Part shown: positions 12,065 to 22,102 of the stretch, piece by piece | How positions within the stretch are numbered: the stretch's first letter is position 1 | How the letters are laid out: each line of letters opens with the position of its first letter | Source of the DNA: Clusia tigrina | Taxonomy: Eukaryota; Arthropoda; Insecta; Diptera; Clusiidae | Direction: 5' to 3' | NCBI GenBank assembly: GCA_920105625.2 | Contig: OV050030.1 | Location: 163,007,863 to 163,071,862, forward strand | DNA: 64,000 nucleotides | Position numbers and translations under genes: made by a program | Notes under the pieces: generated by a model | What the model was told of the DNA's origin: nothing | Databases searched by the model: none | Seen by the model: only the letters and a program-made list of their open reading frames with translations

Positions 12065-12535
12065 TAATTTTTGTCCAGAAAGTTTCTTATATATGAAAGG
12101 TGGGCGTGTCTTTTCTCTGACCAACACCACTTTCAGTTGACTTTATACGCTTTCACCTTTTGAAATGCAACATAAGAATCACTTTTTTAATTATTTCTCC
12201 CTACTTTATATATTATTTACAAGTATGTCTTACTCTCTAAGTAAGCATTTTACTGGTGTTCCGGTTGCGCAATTGTTGATTGCTGTCAGTTGCTTAATGA
12301 AATGACCTACTGAATAATAAATTGCAGAATTAGGATTCTATAGACCATTGCCCATAGTGAACTTGATTGTGGAACTGTGACACCCTAAAAGTTCACATAA
12401 TAATGATTATAAAAATTACCACATCAAATATGTGCGTAATTATCTATTATATATTATACTTCTTAAATACTAATCACACAACTTATTTAGTATCTATCAT
12501 GAGTTTGTGCTGTGAGTCAACTACATAGATTACCA
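12065..12535 (+). repeat. Second, diverged copy of the solo-LTR family
   Basis: Shares blocks with 9872-10379 in the same order: ctggtgttcc, gttgattg, gtgtcagttg-like, aactgtgacaccctaaaag and gctgtgagtcaactac. It lies where the Pao/BEL integrase stops. Ends are not resolvable by eye, so the start is approximate. Confidence 0.65.
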
Positions 12536-13050
12536 ATAGATACGCATCTTGGCGAATCCAAAAACAAAATGAATGCAAATGGATTGCAATAGTATGCGGG
12601 AAACTTATTTTTCACCAAGGACCATTAACACAAGTGACACTGATGAAAAAACTACTTATACACCATTTTTACTCCCGTTATAAAAGAGTGTTACTGAAGC
12701 ACATAATTTTGGAGTAGGTTGTAAATTCATATTACTATCAATATAATGAATTATTAATGAACTCAGTACTACAATTCAGCTTATTATTTTTCTTTTGTAC
12801 TAAATTAAAACTAATTTATGGTTGCGCTGAATAGAAAATAATGATTTAATACGAAACTTTAGTGTTCATTAATAACTGCGTTAAAGGTGTTAGTTTATAT
12901 TGCGAAATATCAAATAAATGTTCTTCTTCGACTTTCAAATTTAATTTATAATTAATTGTAAGTGTAGGATATGTGACTTCACAAAAAAATTGCCTTTACG
13001 TAGCCTAAATGTGTCTTCCGGCAGATTAATTGTTCCATTTTATTATTGTT
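12536..13050. other. AT-rich spacer, nothing recognised
   Basis: No frame, repeat or motif that I can support. Confidence 0.5.
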
Positions 13051-14065
13051 ATACCCTTTACCTTTAAAAAAGGTAAATAGGGTATACTAACTTTGTGCTT
13101 TGCAATTTCAGGAAGGTGGCCTAGTAGGTATGGACATATATATACAGATACGATCAGAATCACTTTCTAACCAATTTTTATTTTGTCCGTCCGTCTGTGG
13201 CCACTTTTTTTCTACACCGTTAGAGATATCTTAATGAAATTTTGCATAATAGTGTGTGTGCAGAATATGGAGATCATAATGGAACTAGCACGCCCACAAT
13301 TAGCCGAAAATCCTTACTGTGTTCCTGTTAAAGATTTATCAACGAAATTTCACAGGAAGGTTGCGGGTACTAAAATTAAACACCACACAAAAAATGGGCG
13401 TCTTTTTTCTACAGCCACGCCCACTATTCACATATTATTATAAATTACAACCTATATAATATTTTTGGACGAGATTTTATATTAGTACATATATGGACCC
13501 TAAAAAGCCATACACAAGATTCGGAGTCGATCAGGAAGGATACGGCTCCCTCCCATATAATAAACTTTGGGGACCCCACTTAAATACAATTACCCTATCT
13601 ATGCTTCTAGTGATGATATATGAAAACAAATTGGTATTTGTATACACTGGGTCTTTACTAGCATGCATTCCAAATATGGGCAGATTATTACTACTGCCAC
13701 GCCCACAATTAACCAAAAATCATTACAAGGTTCCTATTAAAGATTTCTCAACGAAATTTCACACGAATGTTGCGGGTACTAACATTAAACAACACATGTT
13801 ATTTTTACAGCCACGCCCACTATTGACATATTATTATAACTTGCGACCTACATAATATTTTTGGACGAAATTTTATATTAGTGAATTATTGAAACTACAA
13901 AGCCATACACAAGAAATGTGGTCAATATAATCGATTCAAGGTACCCTACCGAAAATTAACGCTGGTATGCTCCTAACGAGGATTTAGGAAGAAAATATGC
14001 CCATTGTTGAACTTGCACGCACAAAAAAAGGTAAAGGGTATCTCGTAGTCGGTCTAACCCGACTT
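13051..14065 (+). mobile_element. TIR-bounded repeat family, copy 1
   Basis: Starts TACCCTTTACCTTT, which immediately folds back on AAAGGTAAATAGGGTA. It ends with the inverted AAGGTAAAGGGTA at about 14028-14040, then a conserved gtcggtctaacccgac tail. The same ends recur at 48179 and 49640. Frames inside (13183-13443, 13493-13855) look like neither transposases nor host genes. Probably a non-autonomous DNA element. Confidence 0.6.
13260..14030 (+). repeat. Internal tandem duplication, ~409-bp period
   Basis: The block with cacgcccacaattag, caacgaaatttcaca, gttgcgggtact and acagccacgcccactatt occurs at about 13290-13440 and again at about 13700-13850. The second unit is cut short by the right TIR. 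Confidence 0.7.
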
Positions 14066-14193
14066 CAGTACACATTTTTTTACTACTGTACACATTTTTT
14101 TACTACTTCAGACAATAAATAGGAAAAGTTAAGGACGAATGAGAGAGAAACATGTTTTAAAATTATCAAAATTCAGACAAATATATATATATA

Positions 14194-14225
14194 CTAGCTG
14201 ACCCCGCAGGAGTTGCCCTGCGTGA
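14194..14225 (-). other. Helitron 3' terminal hairpin and CTAG
   Basis: On the minus strand a 5-bp GCAGG/CCTGC stem with a 6-nt loop, about 8 bases before CTAG and the flanking T. This is the termination signal form used by rolling-circle transposons. Confidence 0.7.
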
Positions 14226-14477
14226 AATTGTGTGTTTTGAAAAGAAAAGAAAGTTCAATTTATATTGTGTTGAAAATCATTTATTTGTGATTTTTCTACA
14301 TTTTTTTCAATGTAACGCTGCTTGATAAACAACATTTTTTGTTTTTTGTTCCGGTGCGTCAATGTACAGAGAAGATGGTTTTCCAACTCATGAACACGCC
14401 ACGTATACCTGGCCGTGTGAAAAACATGGCATTTCCAGATTTATGCCATATACTTCCAGCAATGATACACATAAAAT

Positions 14478-14957
14478 TTCTTATGTGCACCCTCCACTCA
14501 GACCCCTATCACTTCTGAAAATTTCATTTTATGTGCACCCTCCACACAGACCCCAATCACTTCTGAAAATTTCATTTTATGTGCACCCTCCACACAGACC
14601 CCAATCACTTCTGAAAATTTCATTTTATGTGCACCCTCCACACGACCCCAATAACTTCTGAAAATTTCATTTTATGTGCACCCTCCACACAGACCCCAAT
14701 CACTTCTGAAAATTTCATTTTATGTGCACCCTCCACACATACCCCAATCACTTCTGAAAATTTCATTTTATGTGCACCCTCGACACAGACCCCAATCACT
14801 TCTGAAAATTTCATTTTATGTGCACCCTCCACACAGACCCCAATCACTTCTGAAAATTTCATTTTATGTGCACCCTCCACACAGACCCCAATCACTTCTG
14901 AAAATTTCATTTTATGTGCACCCTCCACACAGACCCCAATCACCCCTGAAAATTTCA
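14478..14957 (-). repeat. 48-bp tandem array, about 10 copies
   Basis: The unit (cttctgaaaatttcatttta, then tgtgcaccctccacacagac) recurs every 48 bp with one 47-bp unit near 14640. Because 48 is divisible by three, all frames stay open and produce long spurious ORFs. Confidence 0.9.
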
Positions 14958-15655
14958 TTGTAATCGGGCAAGCCGTCTAGGAATGATAAAAATCCGAAAA
15001 AAACACGTAAAGCCAAATAGAAGTAATGTTTTTTTTTTTTTGTTTTTGCAAAACGTGCAAAGATACACACATGAAATTTCTTATGTGCACCCTCCACACA
15101 GACCCCAATCACCCCTGAAAATTTCATTGAAATCGGGCAAGCCGTCTAGGAATGATAAAAATCCGAAAAAAAACACGAAAAGCCAAACAGAATTAATGTT
15201 TTTTTTTTTTTGTTTTTGCAAAACGTGCAAAGAAACACACATGAAATTTCTTATGTGCACCCTCCACACAGACCCCAATCACCCCTGAAAATTTCATTGA
15301 AATCGGGCAAGCCGTCTAGGAATGATAAAAATCCGAAAAAAACACGTAAAGCCAAACAGAATTAATGTTTTTTTTTTTTTGTTTTTGCAAAACGTGCAAA
15401 GATACACACATGAAATTTCTTATGTGCACCCTCCACACAGACCCCAATCACCCCTGAAAATTTCATTGAAATCGGGCAAGCCGTCTAGGAATGATAAAAA
15501 TCCGAAAAAAACACGTAAAGCCAATCAGAATTAATGTTTTTTTTTTCGTTTTTGCAAAACGTGCAAAGATACACACATGAAATTTCTTATGTGCACCCTC
15601 CACACAGACCCCAATTACCCCTGAAAATTTCATTGAAATCGGGCAAGCCGTCTAG
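14932..15655 (-). repeat. ~169-bp tandem array, about 4.3 copies
   Basis: The landmark gaccccaatc falls at 14932, 15101, 15271, 15440 and 15607, giving periods of 169, 170, 169 and 167. Each unit contains one copy of the 48-bp unit plus aatcgggcaagccgtctagg and a T-run before gtttttgcaaaacgtgc. Confidence 0.9.
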
Positions 15656-15714
15656 GAGGAGTATGCGAACAGGAAGTTTTGCCACTTAATTTTATATATA
15701 TAGAAGAAGAAAAT

Positions 15715-15716
<2 letters not shown>

Positions 15717-15789
<73 letters not shown>

Positions 15790-15808
15790 TGTATATATAA
15801 ATAAATAA

Positions 15809-15870
<62 letters not shown>
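15717..15870. repeat. (AT)n microsatellite between two Helitron ends
   Basis: Two AT runs (about 15717-15784 and 15814-15862) around an aaataaat-rich centre. It separates the 5' end of one Helitron from the 3' end of the next. Confidence 0.9.
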
Positions 15871-15871
<1 letters not shown>

Positions 15872-15900
15872 CTAGCTAACCCGGCAACATTGTTTTGCCT
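15872..15900 (-). other. Helitron 3' terminal hairpin and CTAG
   Basis: Stem GGCAA/TTGCC with a short loop and CTAG at 15872-15875, flanked by T on the minus strand. It has the same layout as the terminus at 14194. Confidence 0.75.
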
Positions 15901-15994
15901 ATATTTTTTTTAAAATAAATGTTAAATAATAAAAAATATGTGGAATTAATTTTAAAGTATAAAAATTTTTATTGAAAACAAATAAAATAATAAA

Positions 15995-17250
15995 TTATTG
16001 TAATGCTAATCTGTGCACGATATTTCTTGTTTCTCCATTTTCGGCATAAACAAATAAATCGGTGGGTTTACCAACGCGTGAACAGGCTATATATAGCTGT
16101 CCATGGGAGAAGCACGAATTCTCTAAATCTAAACCACAGATTTGCATTGACTGGCCTTGTGCTTTGTTGATGGTCATGGCAAAAGGTAAACGAACCGGGA
16201 ACTGCAGTCGTTTAAGTTGTATTGGTGTATCTGTTGGAATCATTGGAATTTGTGGCAATAAAACATGCTCCCCTTTGGAGTTTCCATTAATGATAGTTGC
16301 CTCAATAACGTGTCCCTCAAGTTTTTTAATAACTAATCTCGTTCCTTTACAAAGTTTTGGCGCATTGAGATTTCGTAACAAAATGATTGGGGAACCAACT
16401 TTCAATTGTAAATTATGTGTCGGAAGACCTGGTAAAAAAAACAATATAGAAATTCTATTGGGAAATTAACGGCTTCATTTTCATCCACCACTGTATTAGT
16501 TGATATAAATGAAAATAATTCAGTTTCCAACATGTTTTGGATTTGTATATTTGTAGCATCAACATCAACACTTTTAGCAGCTAATATCGCTCGTTCGCGC
16601 AAGCATTCATGTATATTGATGTTTGCTCGAAGATTAGGAAAAACATTTTCAATTAATGAATCTCTTGAATCCATAATATTCCAAAAATCATCTGGAAGTC
16701 TTACTGTTTGTTTTATTGGGTCTATAGGAATTTTTCCATCACCAATATCAAGCAATTGTTTAGAAAAGCGTGCAGCAGTTGGATCATTTTGAATTTGGAC
16801 ACGCATATTGGTTGTTAATTTCATTTTATGAACGCTGCGCCACAATGATGATGATTTTATACATGCATTGATCCCATCTGCATACGTCGATCGTGGTATA
16901 ACTGGTAGTGTTTGTCGGAAATCTCCAGACAACAAAATGAGAGCACCACCGAAAAGTCTATCATTACCTTTCAAATCTTGCAATGTACGATTTAGTGCTT
17001 CCAATGAATATTTGTGCGCCATTGTACACTCATCCCAAATAATGATGTGGCAGCTTGATAGTACTTTACCCATACTGGAATGCTTTTTAATGTTGCATAC
17101 AACATTTTCATTCGTTTGTATATTTAATGGCAATTTGAGTGCAGAATGTGCTGTTCTGCCTCCGACTAATAATGTCGCAGCAATTCCAGATGATGCGATG
17201 TGCAAATCAATTTTACTTTCAGAATGTATTTGTGCTTCAAAAGAAACGCT
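15995..17250 (-). pseudogene. Helitron PIF1-like helicase, C-terminal two thirds
   Basis: The protein would unwind DNA during rolling-circle transposition. On the minus strand it reads IASSGIAATLL, GGRTAHSALKLPLN, then a Walker B-like IIIWDECTMAHK, GDFRQTLPVIPR and LTTNMRVQ. After a frameshift near 16440 it continues with LPTHNLQLKVGSPIILLRNL, PFAMTINKAQGQS and LYIACSRVG, the PIF1 motifs V and VI. It ends 120 bp before the CTAG terminus. One frameshift and the mariner insertion are the visible lesions. Confidence 0.85.
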
Positions 17251-17251
17251 A

Positions 17252-18131
17252 CAAAAGTAAATCGACAGTGACAGCAAACGACGGCATATTTTTTCCCGCT
17301 CTTTTGACATTTCTCTTCAGTAAGGTTTGCCATTTCATCATGCAAAGATATACGAGCCAACAACGAGTCGAAATTATTAAAATTTACTACCGAAATTCGG
17401 AGTCAGTCGCCTCAATTTTAAGAGCGCTACGTCCAATTTATGATGAGGCTCATTTCTGGCTGAATGGCTTCGTCAATAAGCAAAATATGCGTTATTGGTT
17501 AGACAGCAATCCACACGTACTCCATGAGTCATCATTGCATCCCGAAAAAATTACGGTTTGGTGCGGTTTATGGGCCGGCGGCGTCATTGGGCCGTACTTC
17601 TTCAGTGATGATCAAGACCGGCACATTACTGTGAATGCGAATCGCTACCGTTCAATGATAACCGAATATTTTTGGCCCCAATTGGATAATATGGACTTGG
17701 AGGACATGTGGTTCCAACAGGACGGCGCCACAAGCCACACAGCGAATGCCACAATCAATTTACTGCACACCACCGTTTGGTGAACGTGTTATCTCACGAA
17801 ATGGCCCAGTCGATTGGCCGCCTCGGTCGTGCGATTTGACGCCGTTAGATTATTTCCTGTGGGGCTACGTCAAGTTTATGGTCTATGCCAACAAGCCAGC
17901 GACGATTGATGAACTTCGTACGAATATCGAACGTGAAATTGCAGCAGTATCGGCCAATTTATGCTTGAAAACCGTTGAAAATTGGGTTCAGCGTCTGGAC
18001 TTCTGCGTGCCCGTGGTGGCCATGCAAAAGAGATCGAGTTCCGTAGATAATAACATCAAACGTACTTTCACAGGAATAAAGAATTTCATTGATATCTAAA
18101 ACCGGTTTTGTTTTATTTAAAAAAACTTTTG
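17252..18131 (+). mobile_element. Internally deleted mariner-like element in Helitron helicase
   Basis: A TA lies at each side (17250-17251 and 18132-18133), with short inverted ends CAAAAGT/ACTTTTG. Boundaries are approximate, because wider inverted similarity extends outward to about 17238 and 18153. The Helitron frame is legible directly outside on both sides. Full-length relatives are near 1.3 kb; this copy is 880 bp. Confidence 0.7.
17340..18099 (+). pseudogene. Tc1/mariner-superfamily transposase (deleted, frameshifted)
   Basis: Cut-and-paste transposase. It starts MQRYTSQQRVEIIKIYYRNS at 17340. After RALRPIY it jumps to DEAHFWLNGFVNKQN, so roughly 100-130 residues holding most of the DNA-binding domain are deleted. 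Then come HPEKITVWCGLWAGGVIGPY, FQQDGATSHTA and, after a frameshift near 17775, PPRSCDLTPLDYFLWGYVK. Counting across the frameshift, the second and third catalytic Asp are about 37 residues apart, which suggests a DD37D-like spacing. It ends at 18099. Confidence 0.85.
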
Positions 18132-18155
18132 TAGCGCTCTTATTCAAAAACCCTA

Positions 18156-19330
18156 TAGAAGCGAAATTAAAAACGTCTTTCCAGTTCCGCCTGGTGCATC
18201 CAAAAATTAGAAACCACCTTCTTCAGCACCGACTGCATGCATAATTGTAGTGAAAATTCTTTTTTGCTCTGGTAATAATTTTGGTTCATTTCTTTGAGCA
18301 TATTCAACCAACTGATCAATATTGTATGATTGTTCACGTTGCATACCTCGGTTAAACAAATCACTTGCTGGTCGATTGGTGGATGGCATTCCCAATTTCA
18401 TGAGTGATTCATTCGAAATATGCATGCATAAATCTTCCAGCTTGATCAAAGCTTCATTATATATTTCTGGCGTGAAATTTAAATTAAGATATGCACGAAT
18501 TGTACGAAGCGCGTGAAGTATATCTTCACTCATTGCATCCTTATATTTTTCCCATAATTCAGTTGGATTTGTTGGATAGCATGTTCTTTATAAAATGGCA
18601 AACAATATTCGTATTTGGCGTGGCGTTGAACTGGCAGCAGCGTCGGCAAGAGTTGAACTGTATATAGTCGGCCTAAGGCATTAGTACAAAATATTCCTGG
18701 ATAATTGGCAACAGCTTTTCCTCTTTTATGGGGTTCCCATGTTTTTCTAGACTTATTCCACGTGAAATAAGTTGGTACTTCAGCATAGAGCAATGTTCTC
18801 GCAAATCGACCATAATCATTTTGTTGTTGGCATAAACGAAAAAAATCAGTCAATGTTGTTGTTGGTTGAATAACTGCTCGCTCTGCTGCATTTTGTTCCG
18901 TAAAATATACTCGTTGGCCGTTTTCGAGGTGAATAGCCAAATGAACGACAACTGGATCTCTTTCATGAATAGGGAAAGAAAGAATTCGCCATACAGCTTC
19001 ATTGCTGCTGATGTATCTGCCCATTTGGTGGCGTGCAACCTCATCATTTTCATTCACACCTTCTACAGCGGAAACGGCCATGTCGCTACCCTTATGAACA
19101 TATTTACAGATGTATTTAATTGACTTAACTGAACTGCAATATTCAACATTAATATGACCTTTATATGTTTTGGATAATAGTAGGGAGAATGGTACAATCC
19201 ATTTTTATCAATTTCTATATCATTTCTGGCAGTCAAAAAATATGCACCATCTTCAGTCGATCGTCTACGATACAAAGGATATCCATCATTTCCAGTGATA
19301 GTATACGTATAGTGTTTGTACGAAATGTAT
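18156..19330 (-). pseudogene. Helitron replication/helicase protein, middle part
   Basis: On the minus strand, upstream to downstream: GYPLYRRRSTEDGAYFL (near 19290-19240), ARHQMGRYISSNEAVWRILS, HLENGQRVYFTEQNA, ARTLLYAEVPTYFTWN, GIFCTNALGRLYTVQLL, then the helicase entry LLPEQKRIFTTIMHAVGAEEGGF. A Walker A block DAPGGTGKTFL follows at about 18200-18170. The segments lie in several frames. The gene continues on the other side of the mariner-like element. Confidence 0.85.
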
Positions 19331-19539
19331 GAAAAAAAAACTTTTGTGGCGCCACCTGGTGGATGAAATATATACTATAACATCACAGGCCACGAAACAA
19401 AATATGATACGTATACGAGTATATTTTGTGGACCAAAATTTACAAATATAAATTTTGCCTCACAACAAAAGCAACGAGCGCCGTTTAGAACCTTTTTACC
19501 TACACAGACGCCATGAGTAACAAACCCAAGTATGACATT
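19331..19539. other. Spacer between truncated Helitron and LTR element
   Basis: Contains a near-palindromic ggcgccacctggtgg at about 19349 and nothing else I recognise. Confidence 0.4.
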
Positions 19540-20380
19540 TGTGAAGACCTTAATTTTGTAACAATTTAAGGTCACACAAAATACCGCCCTCACCATATAC
19601 CAACACCATGCGAGCACATGTAGCCAAACCACGCCACACGTGGTTATGCTCGAACATGACACAACGCCGAAATATGGGAATTCCGTATGCGCGAACACGA
19701 CACAGTGCCGAAATACGGGACTTGTCGATGCTCGCATGAAAAAATGTATAAAAGGCCGGTGCAGAGAGGAACCGGTCTCTTGTGATTTCAACAGCGGCGG
19801 CGACACCAGCGGACGAGCAGTCTCTCTCTCTTGTGATTTCAACAGCGGCGACGACAACAGGGGACGAGCAGGCTCCCTCTCTTGTGATTTCAACAGCGGC
19901 GGCGACAACAGCGGACGAGCAGGCTCTCTCTCTCTTGCGATTTCAACAGCAGCGGCGACAACAGCGAACGAGCATGGAGTAAGTGGGTATAGTATTCGCG
20001 GACAGTGGCGACCACGGCAGACAGTTCCTGACTTTTGAGACTTCTTACGTGATTGGTGGTGTGAGGTTTTAACCGACATCACTACCACGTAAGAGAATGC
20101 TCCACCCTAGGCGAAGTAAACGCGAGGTTTTAACCGGCGTTTAACTTCAAAGCAGCTATTGCTTCTACGTCTGCCACTACCCCACTTCACCGCAATTAGA
20201 CGAAGCGGAAAGTATACAGGATTTAGTTGTAATTAGTTTTAGTTGAAGTTATAATTTACTGAATAATAAAAGAAAGTAAAACAAACTACATCAAACGTGT
20301 TGTGTTAAGGTCAATAAAATAAATATTGTACAGGACTCTGGGAAGACTGAGCCTACCCTCCCAGCTAGAGATTCCATACA
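19540..20380 (+). repeat. 5' LTR (841 bp)
   Basis: TGTGAAGACC...CCATACA, directly followed by the primer site. It contains a TATA box at 19747 and four ~51-54-bp tandem units with tgtgatttcaacagcggc between 19780 and 19980. It matches 23445-24330 over most of its length. Confidence 0.85.
19747..19753 (+). promoter_or_regulatory. LTR TATA box
   Basis: TATAAAA followed by a GC-rich ggccggtgcagag. The same context is present in the 3' LTR at about 23648. Confidence 0.6.
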
Positions 20381-20398
20381 TGGCGCCCGAGCAGGGAC
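20381..20398 (+). promoter_or_regulatory. Primer-binding site, tRNA-Lys type
   Basis: TGGCGCCCGAGCAGGGAC immediately after the LTR. It resembles the complement of a tRNA-Lys 3' end. Confidence 0.75.
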
Positions 20399-20417
20399 CT
20401 TAACACAACGAATCGAT

Positions 20418-21564
20418 ATGAAGCCGAAGTCAGGGTGGATCTATACCCTACGCAAAGACCAGCTAGAACAATACGCTGTAGAATTTAAATTTGACGATAC
20501 TGCAAGTGTGGACGAACTGCGAAAAATGTTCACAGCTTTCATAGTTGATAGCACCACTAACCCGGAATTCCGCAAACGACTGGAGGAATTGGAAATAAAG
20601 CACACGCAAGGGACAGCAAGCACCACATTACCAAAAACGTCGAAGTCAACGTTAACACAACCATCTCACGTCCACGTAGAGGAAATGGTACGACACCAGG
20701 AACAACCATCTGTCGGCGCAGATAACATGAACGCCTTTATGTAAACTCAATGTGTTACCGTCATTGAACAAGTTCGTAAGTGGCCAATAAAATACGACGG
20801 CGATAAGGATCCGTTGGGATTTATAGAGCGCGTAAAGGAACTGGCAGACATGTATGGTCTCAACCGGGACTTACTCCCTCGCACAATGCCACATCTTCTC
20901 ACAGGCATTAACCTGGCAACGGAACAACAAAAAGCAGTGGGTCACATTTGAATCATTCGAACGAGACTTTCTGAAATTTTTCCTCCCGAACCGATATTTT
21001 GAAAATCTAGACGATGAGATCCGAAAACGGGTGCAAAAGCCAAGAGAGGCCATTAAGGATTATACCATTGCCCTGCAAACTCTGATGGGACGTACGCAGT
21101 ATGACGAAGACCGACAGAACGAACGTATCTTCCGCAATAGTTTGCCCCACTACCGCCTATACTTACGGCGTGACGATTTCTCCTCGCTGGACGAACTAAT
21201 CACTCGTGCGCCAGAATACGAAAGTATCATAGCGGATCAGGAAACACTGCGTGAAGCACCACAACGTAGCCGACAACAACCACCATGTGAGCAGCTACCA
21301 CGATACCAACCGGAACCTCGACGCGATCGAACGCAAACAATGGGCATCAAAATAAGTCCCAAAACAGCATGTCGACGCTGCGGTCAAGAAGGACACATTC
21401 AACGCAATTGTCGGAACCCACAGGTACTGTTCTGCTGGGAGTGCGGCCAGACGAATATCCGAAAAATTGAGTGCTGTCAACAGCAAGCGGGAAACGAGCA
21501 AGGACCCACTCAGAACCGGGGACGAGTGGGGCCGTCAAATCGCAACCCGTTCCGCCAACAGTAA
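20418..21564 (+). pseudogene. gag of the + copy (stop and frameshift)
   Basis: Closely matches the intact 383-residue Gag on the minus strand at 24576-25727. The frame from 20418 (MKPKSGWIYTLRKDQLEQYA) stops at 20742-20744, where the intact copy has Val-Ser after NAF. A frameshift near 20905 separates LLPRTMPHLLT from the rest. 20932-21564 then runs open through the capsid to CRRCGQEGHIQRNC and a second Cys cluster CWECGQTN. It is non-functional as it stands. Confidence 0.85.
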
Positions 21565-22031
21565 AGTTGTTACGTTGCGAGCGTAACCGTATCTTCGCCA
21601 CAGTTAAGGTGGACGAAGAACTAATAGATGCGACAATAGACACCGGGGCTAGAAAGAGCTTCATCAATGGAAAATTTGCCAAACAACATCGGAGTGCGAA
21701 TAACGTAATCGCAGTAAACGTGAGGGCACAACTAGCAAACGGCGGTGAATGCAGAAGCAAGGAAGCCCTAATGATCGACGTGCGAATAGGTGATAAATGT
21801 TGCCGAATGCCGTTTCTCATCTTCCCCCGTGCATCTGGACAAGTTATTTTTGGGTTAGATTTCTTGTATGCCATGGGAGCTACACTTTCTCTCGGAGGGT
21901 GTTCCATTGAATTGAGAGCCGACAGGAGGAACTCACGAAACAACCACAAACAGTTGATAGTGCGTAACAGGAATCCTATGAAGCAACAGCAGAGATTACC
22001 ACACAAAAACAACAAGGACAGCAAACGCTAA
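21471..22031 (+). CDS. Retropepsin-type aspartic protease frame
   Basis: A 186-residue frame overlapping the end of gag in another frame, as expected for expression by frameshifting. The protease proper starts near LLRCERNRIF. It has the catalytic DTG in IDATIDTGARKSFING, a flap region rich in Gly, and the C-terminal strand PRASGQVIFGLDFLYAMGA. The active-site triad is intact and no stop interrupts it. It is followed by a basic Asn/Gln/Lys tail to 22031. The true N-terminus depends on the frameshift site, so the start given is simply the first Met. Confidence 0.75.
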   Translation: MLSTASGKRARTHSEPGTSGAVKSQPVPPTVKLLRCERNRIFATVKVDEELIDATIDTGARKSFINGKFAKQHRSANNVIAVNVRAQLANGGECRSKEALMIDVRIGDKCCRMPFLIFPRASGQVIFGLDFLYAMGATLSLGGCSIELRADRRNSRNNHKQLIVRNRNPMKQQQRLPHKNNKDSKR

Positions 22032-22102
22032 TACAACAACAGTTGACAATAGCAAACGACGATCAACGGATAACACCGCCTGCAGTGAGATGAGGGCAAA
22101 GG

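Larger units (their letters stand above)
14194..15717 (-). mobile_element. Non-autonomous Helitron with minisatellite arrays
   Basis: On the minus strand the 3' end is a hairpin GCAGG-GCAACT-CCTGC, followed by GGGGTCAGCTAG and then T, the CTAG terminus of Helitrons. The 5' end is a TC followed by TATATATATAAAATT near 15703-15717. No terminal inverted repeats or target duplication are expected for this group. At 14370-14460 a short stretch resembles the helicase C-terminal coding region also present near 16060-16130, so it is probably an internally deleted derivative. Most of the interior is tandem repeat. Confidence 0.7.
15872..19330 (-). mobile_element. 5'-truncated Helitron with nested mariner-like element
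   Basis: On the minus strand the 3' terminus is a hairpin GGCAA-AACAA-TGTTGCC followed by GGGTTAGCTAG and T. Upstream the helicase and the middle part of the Helitron replication protein are legible. Coding similarity begins near 19310 and the N-terminal replication initiator part is missing. A mariner-like element splits the helicase. Confidence 0.85.

Noticed and set aside
14478..14957. CRISPR-like regular repeats
   Set aside because: Repeats are directly tandem with no unique spacers, and the sequence is an insect genome. The 39-bp gag repeat at 39282 is also contiguous coding repeat.
14362..15534. Several long frames with 16-residue repeats
   Set aside because: The 48-bp unit is a multiple of three, so all frames stay open. 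Frames on both strands are equally long and have no family resemblance.
19375..20088. 237-residue minus-strand frame over the 5' LTR
   Set aside because: It consists of LTR tandem repeats read antisense. The same frame recurs over the 3' LTR at 23472-23918.
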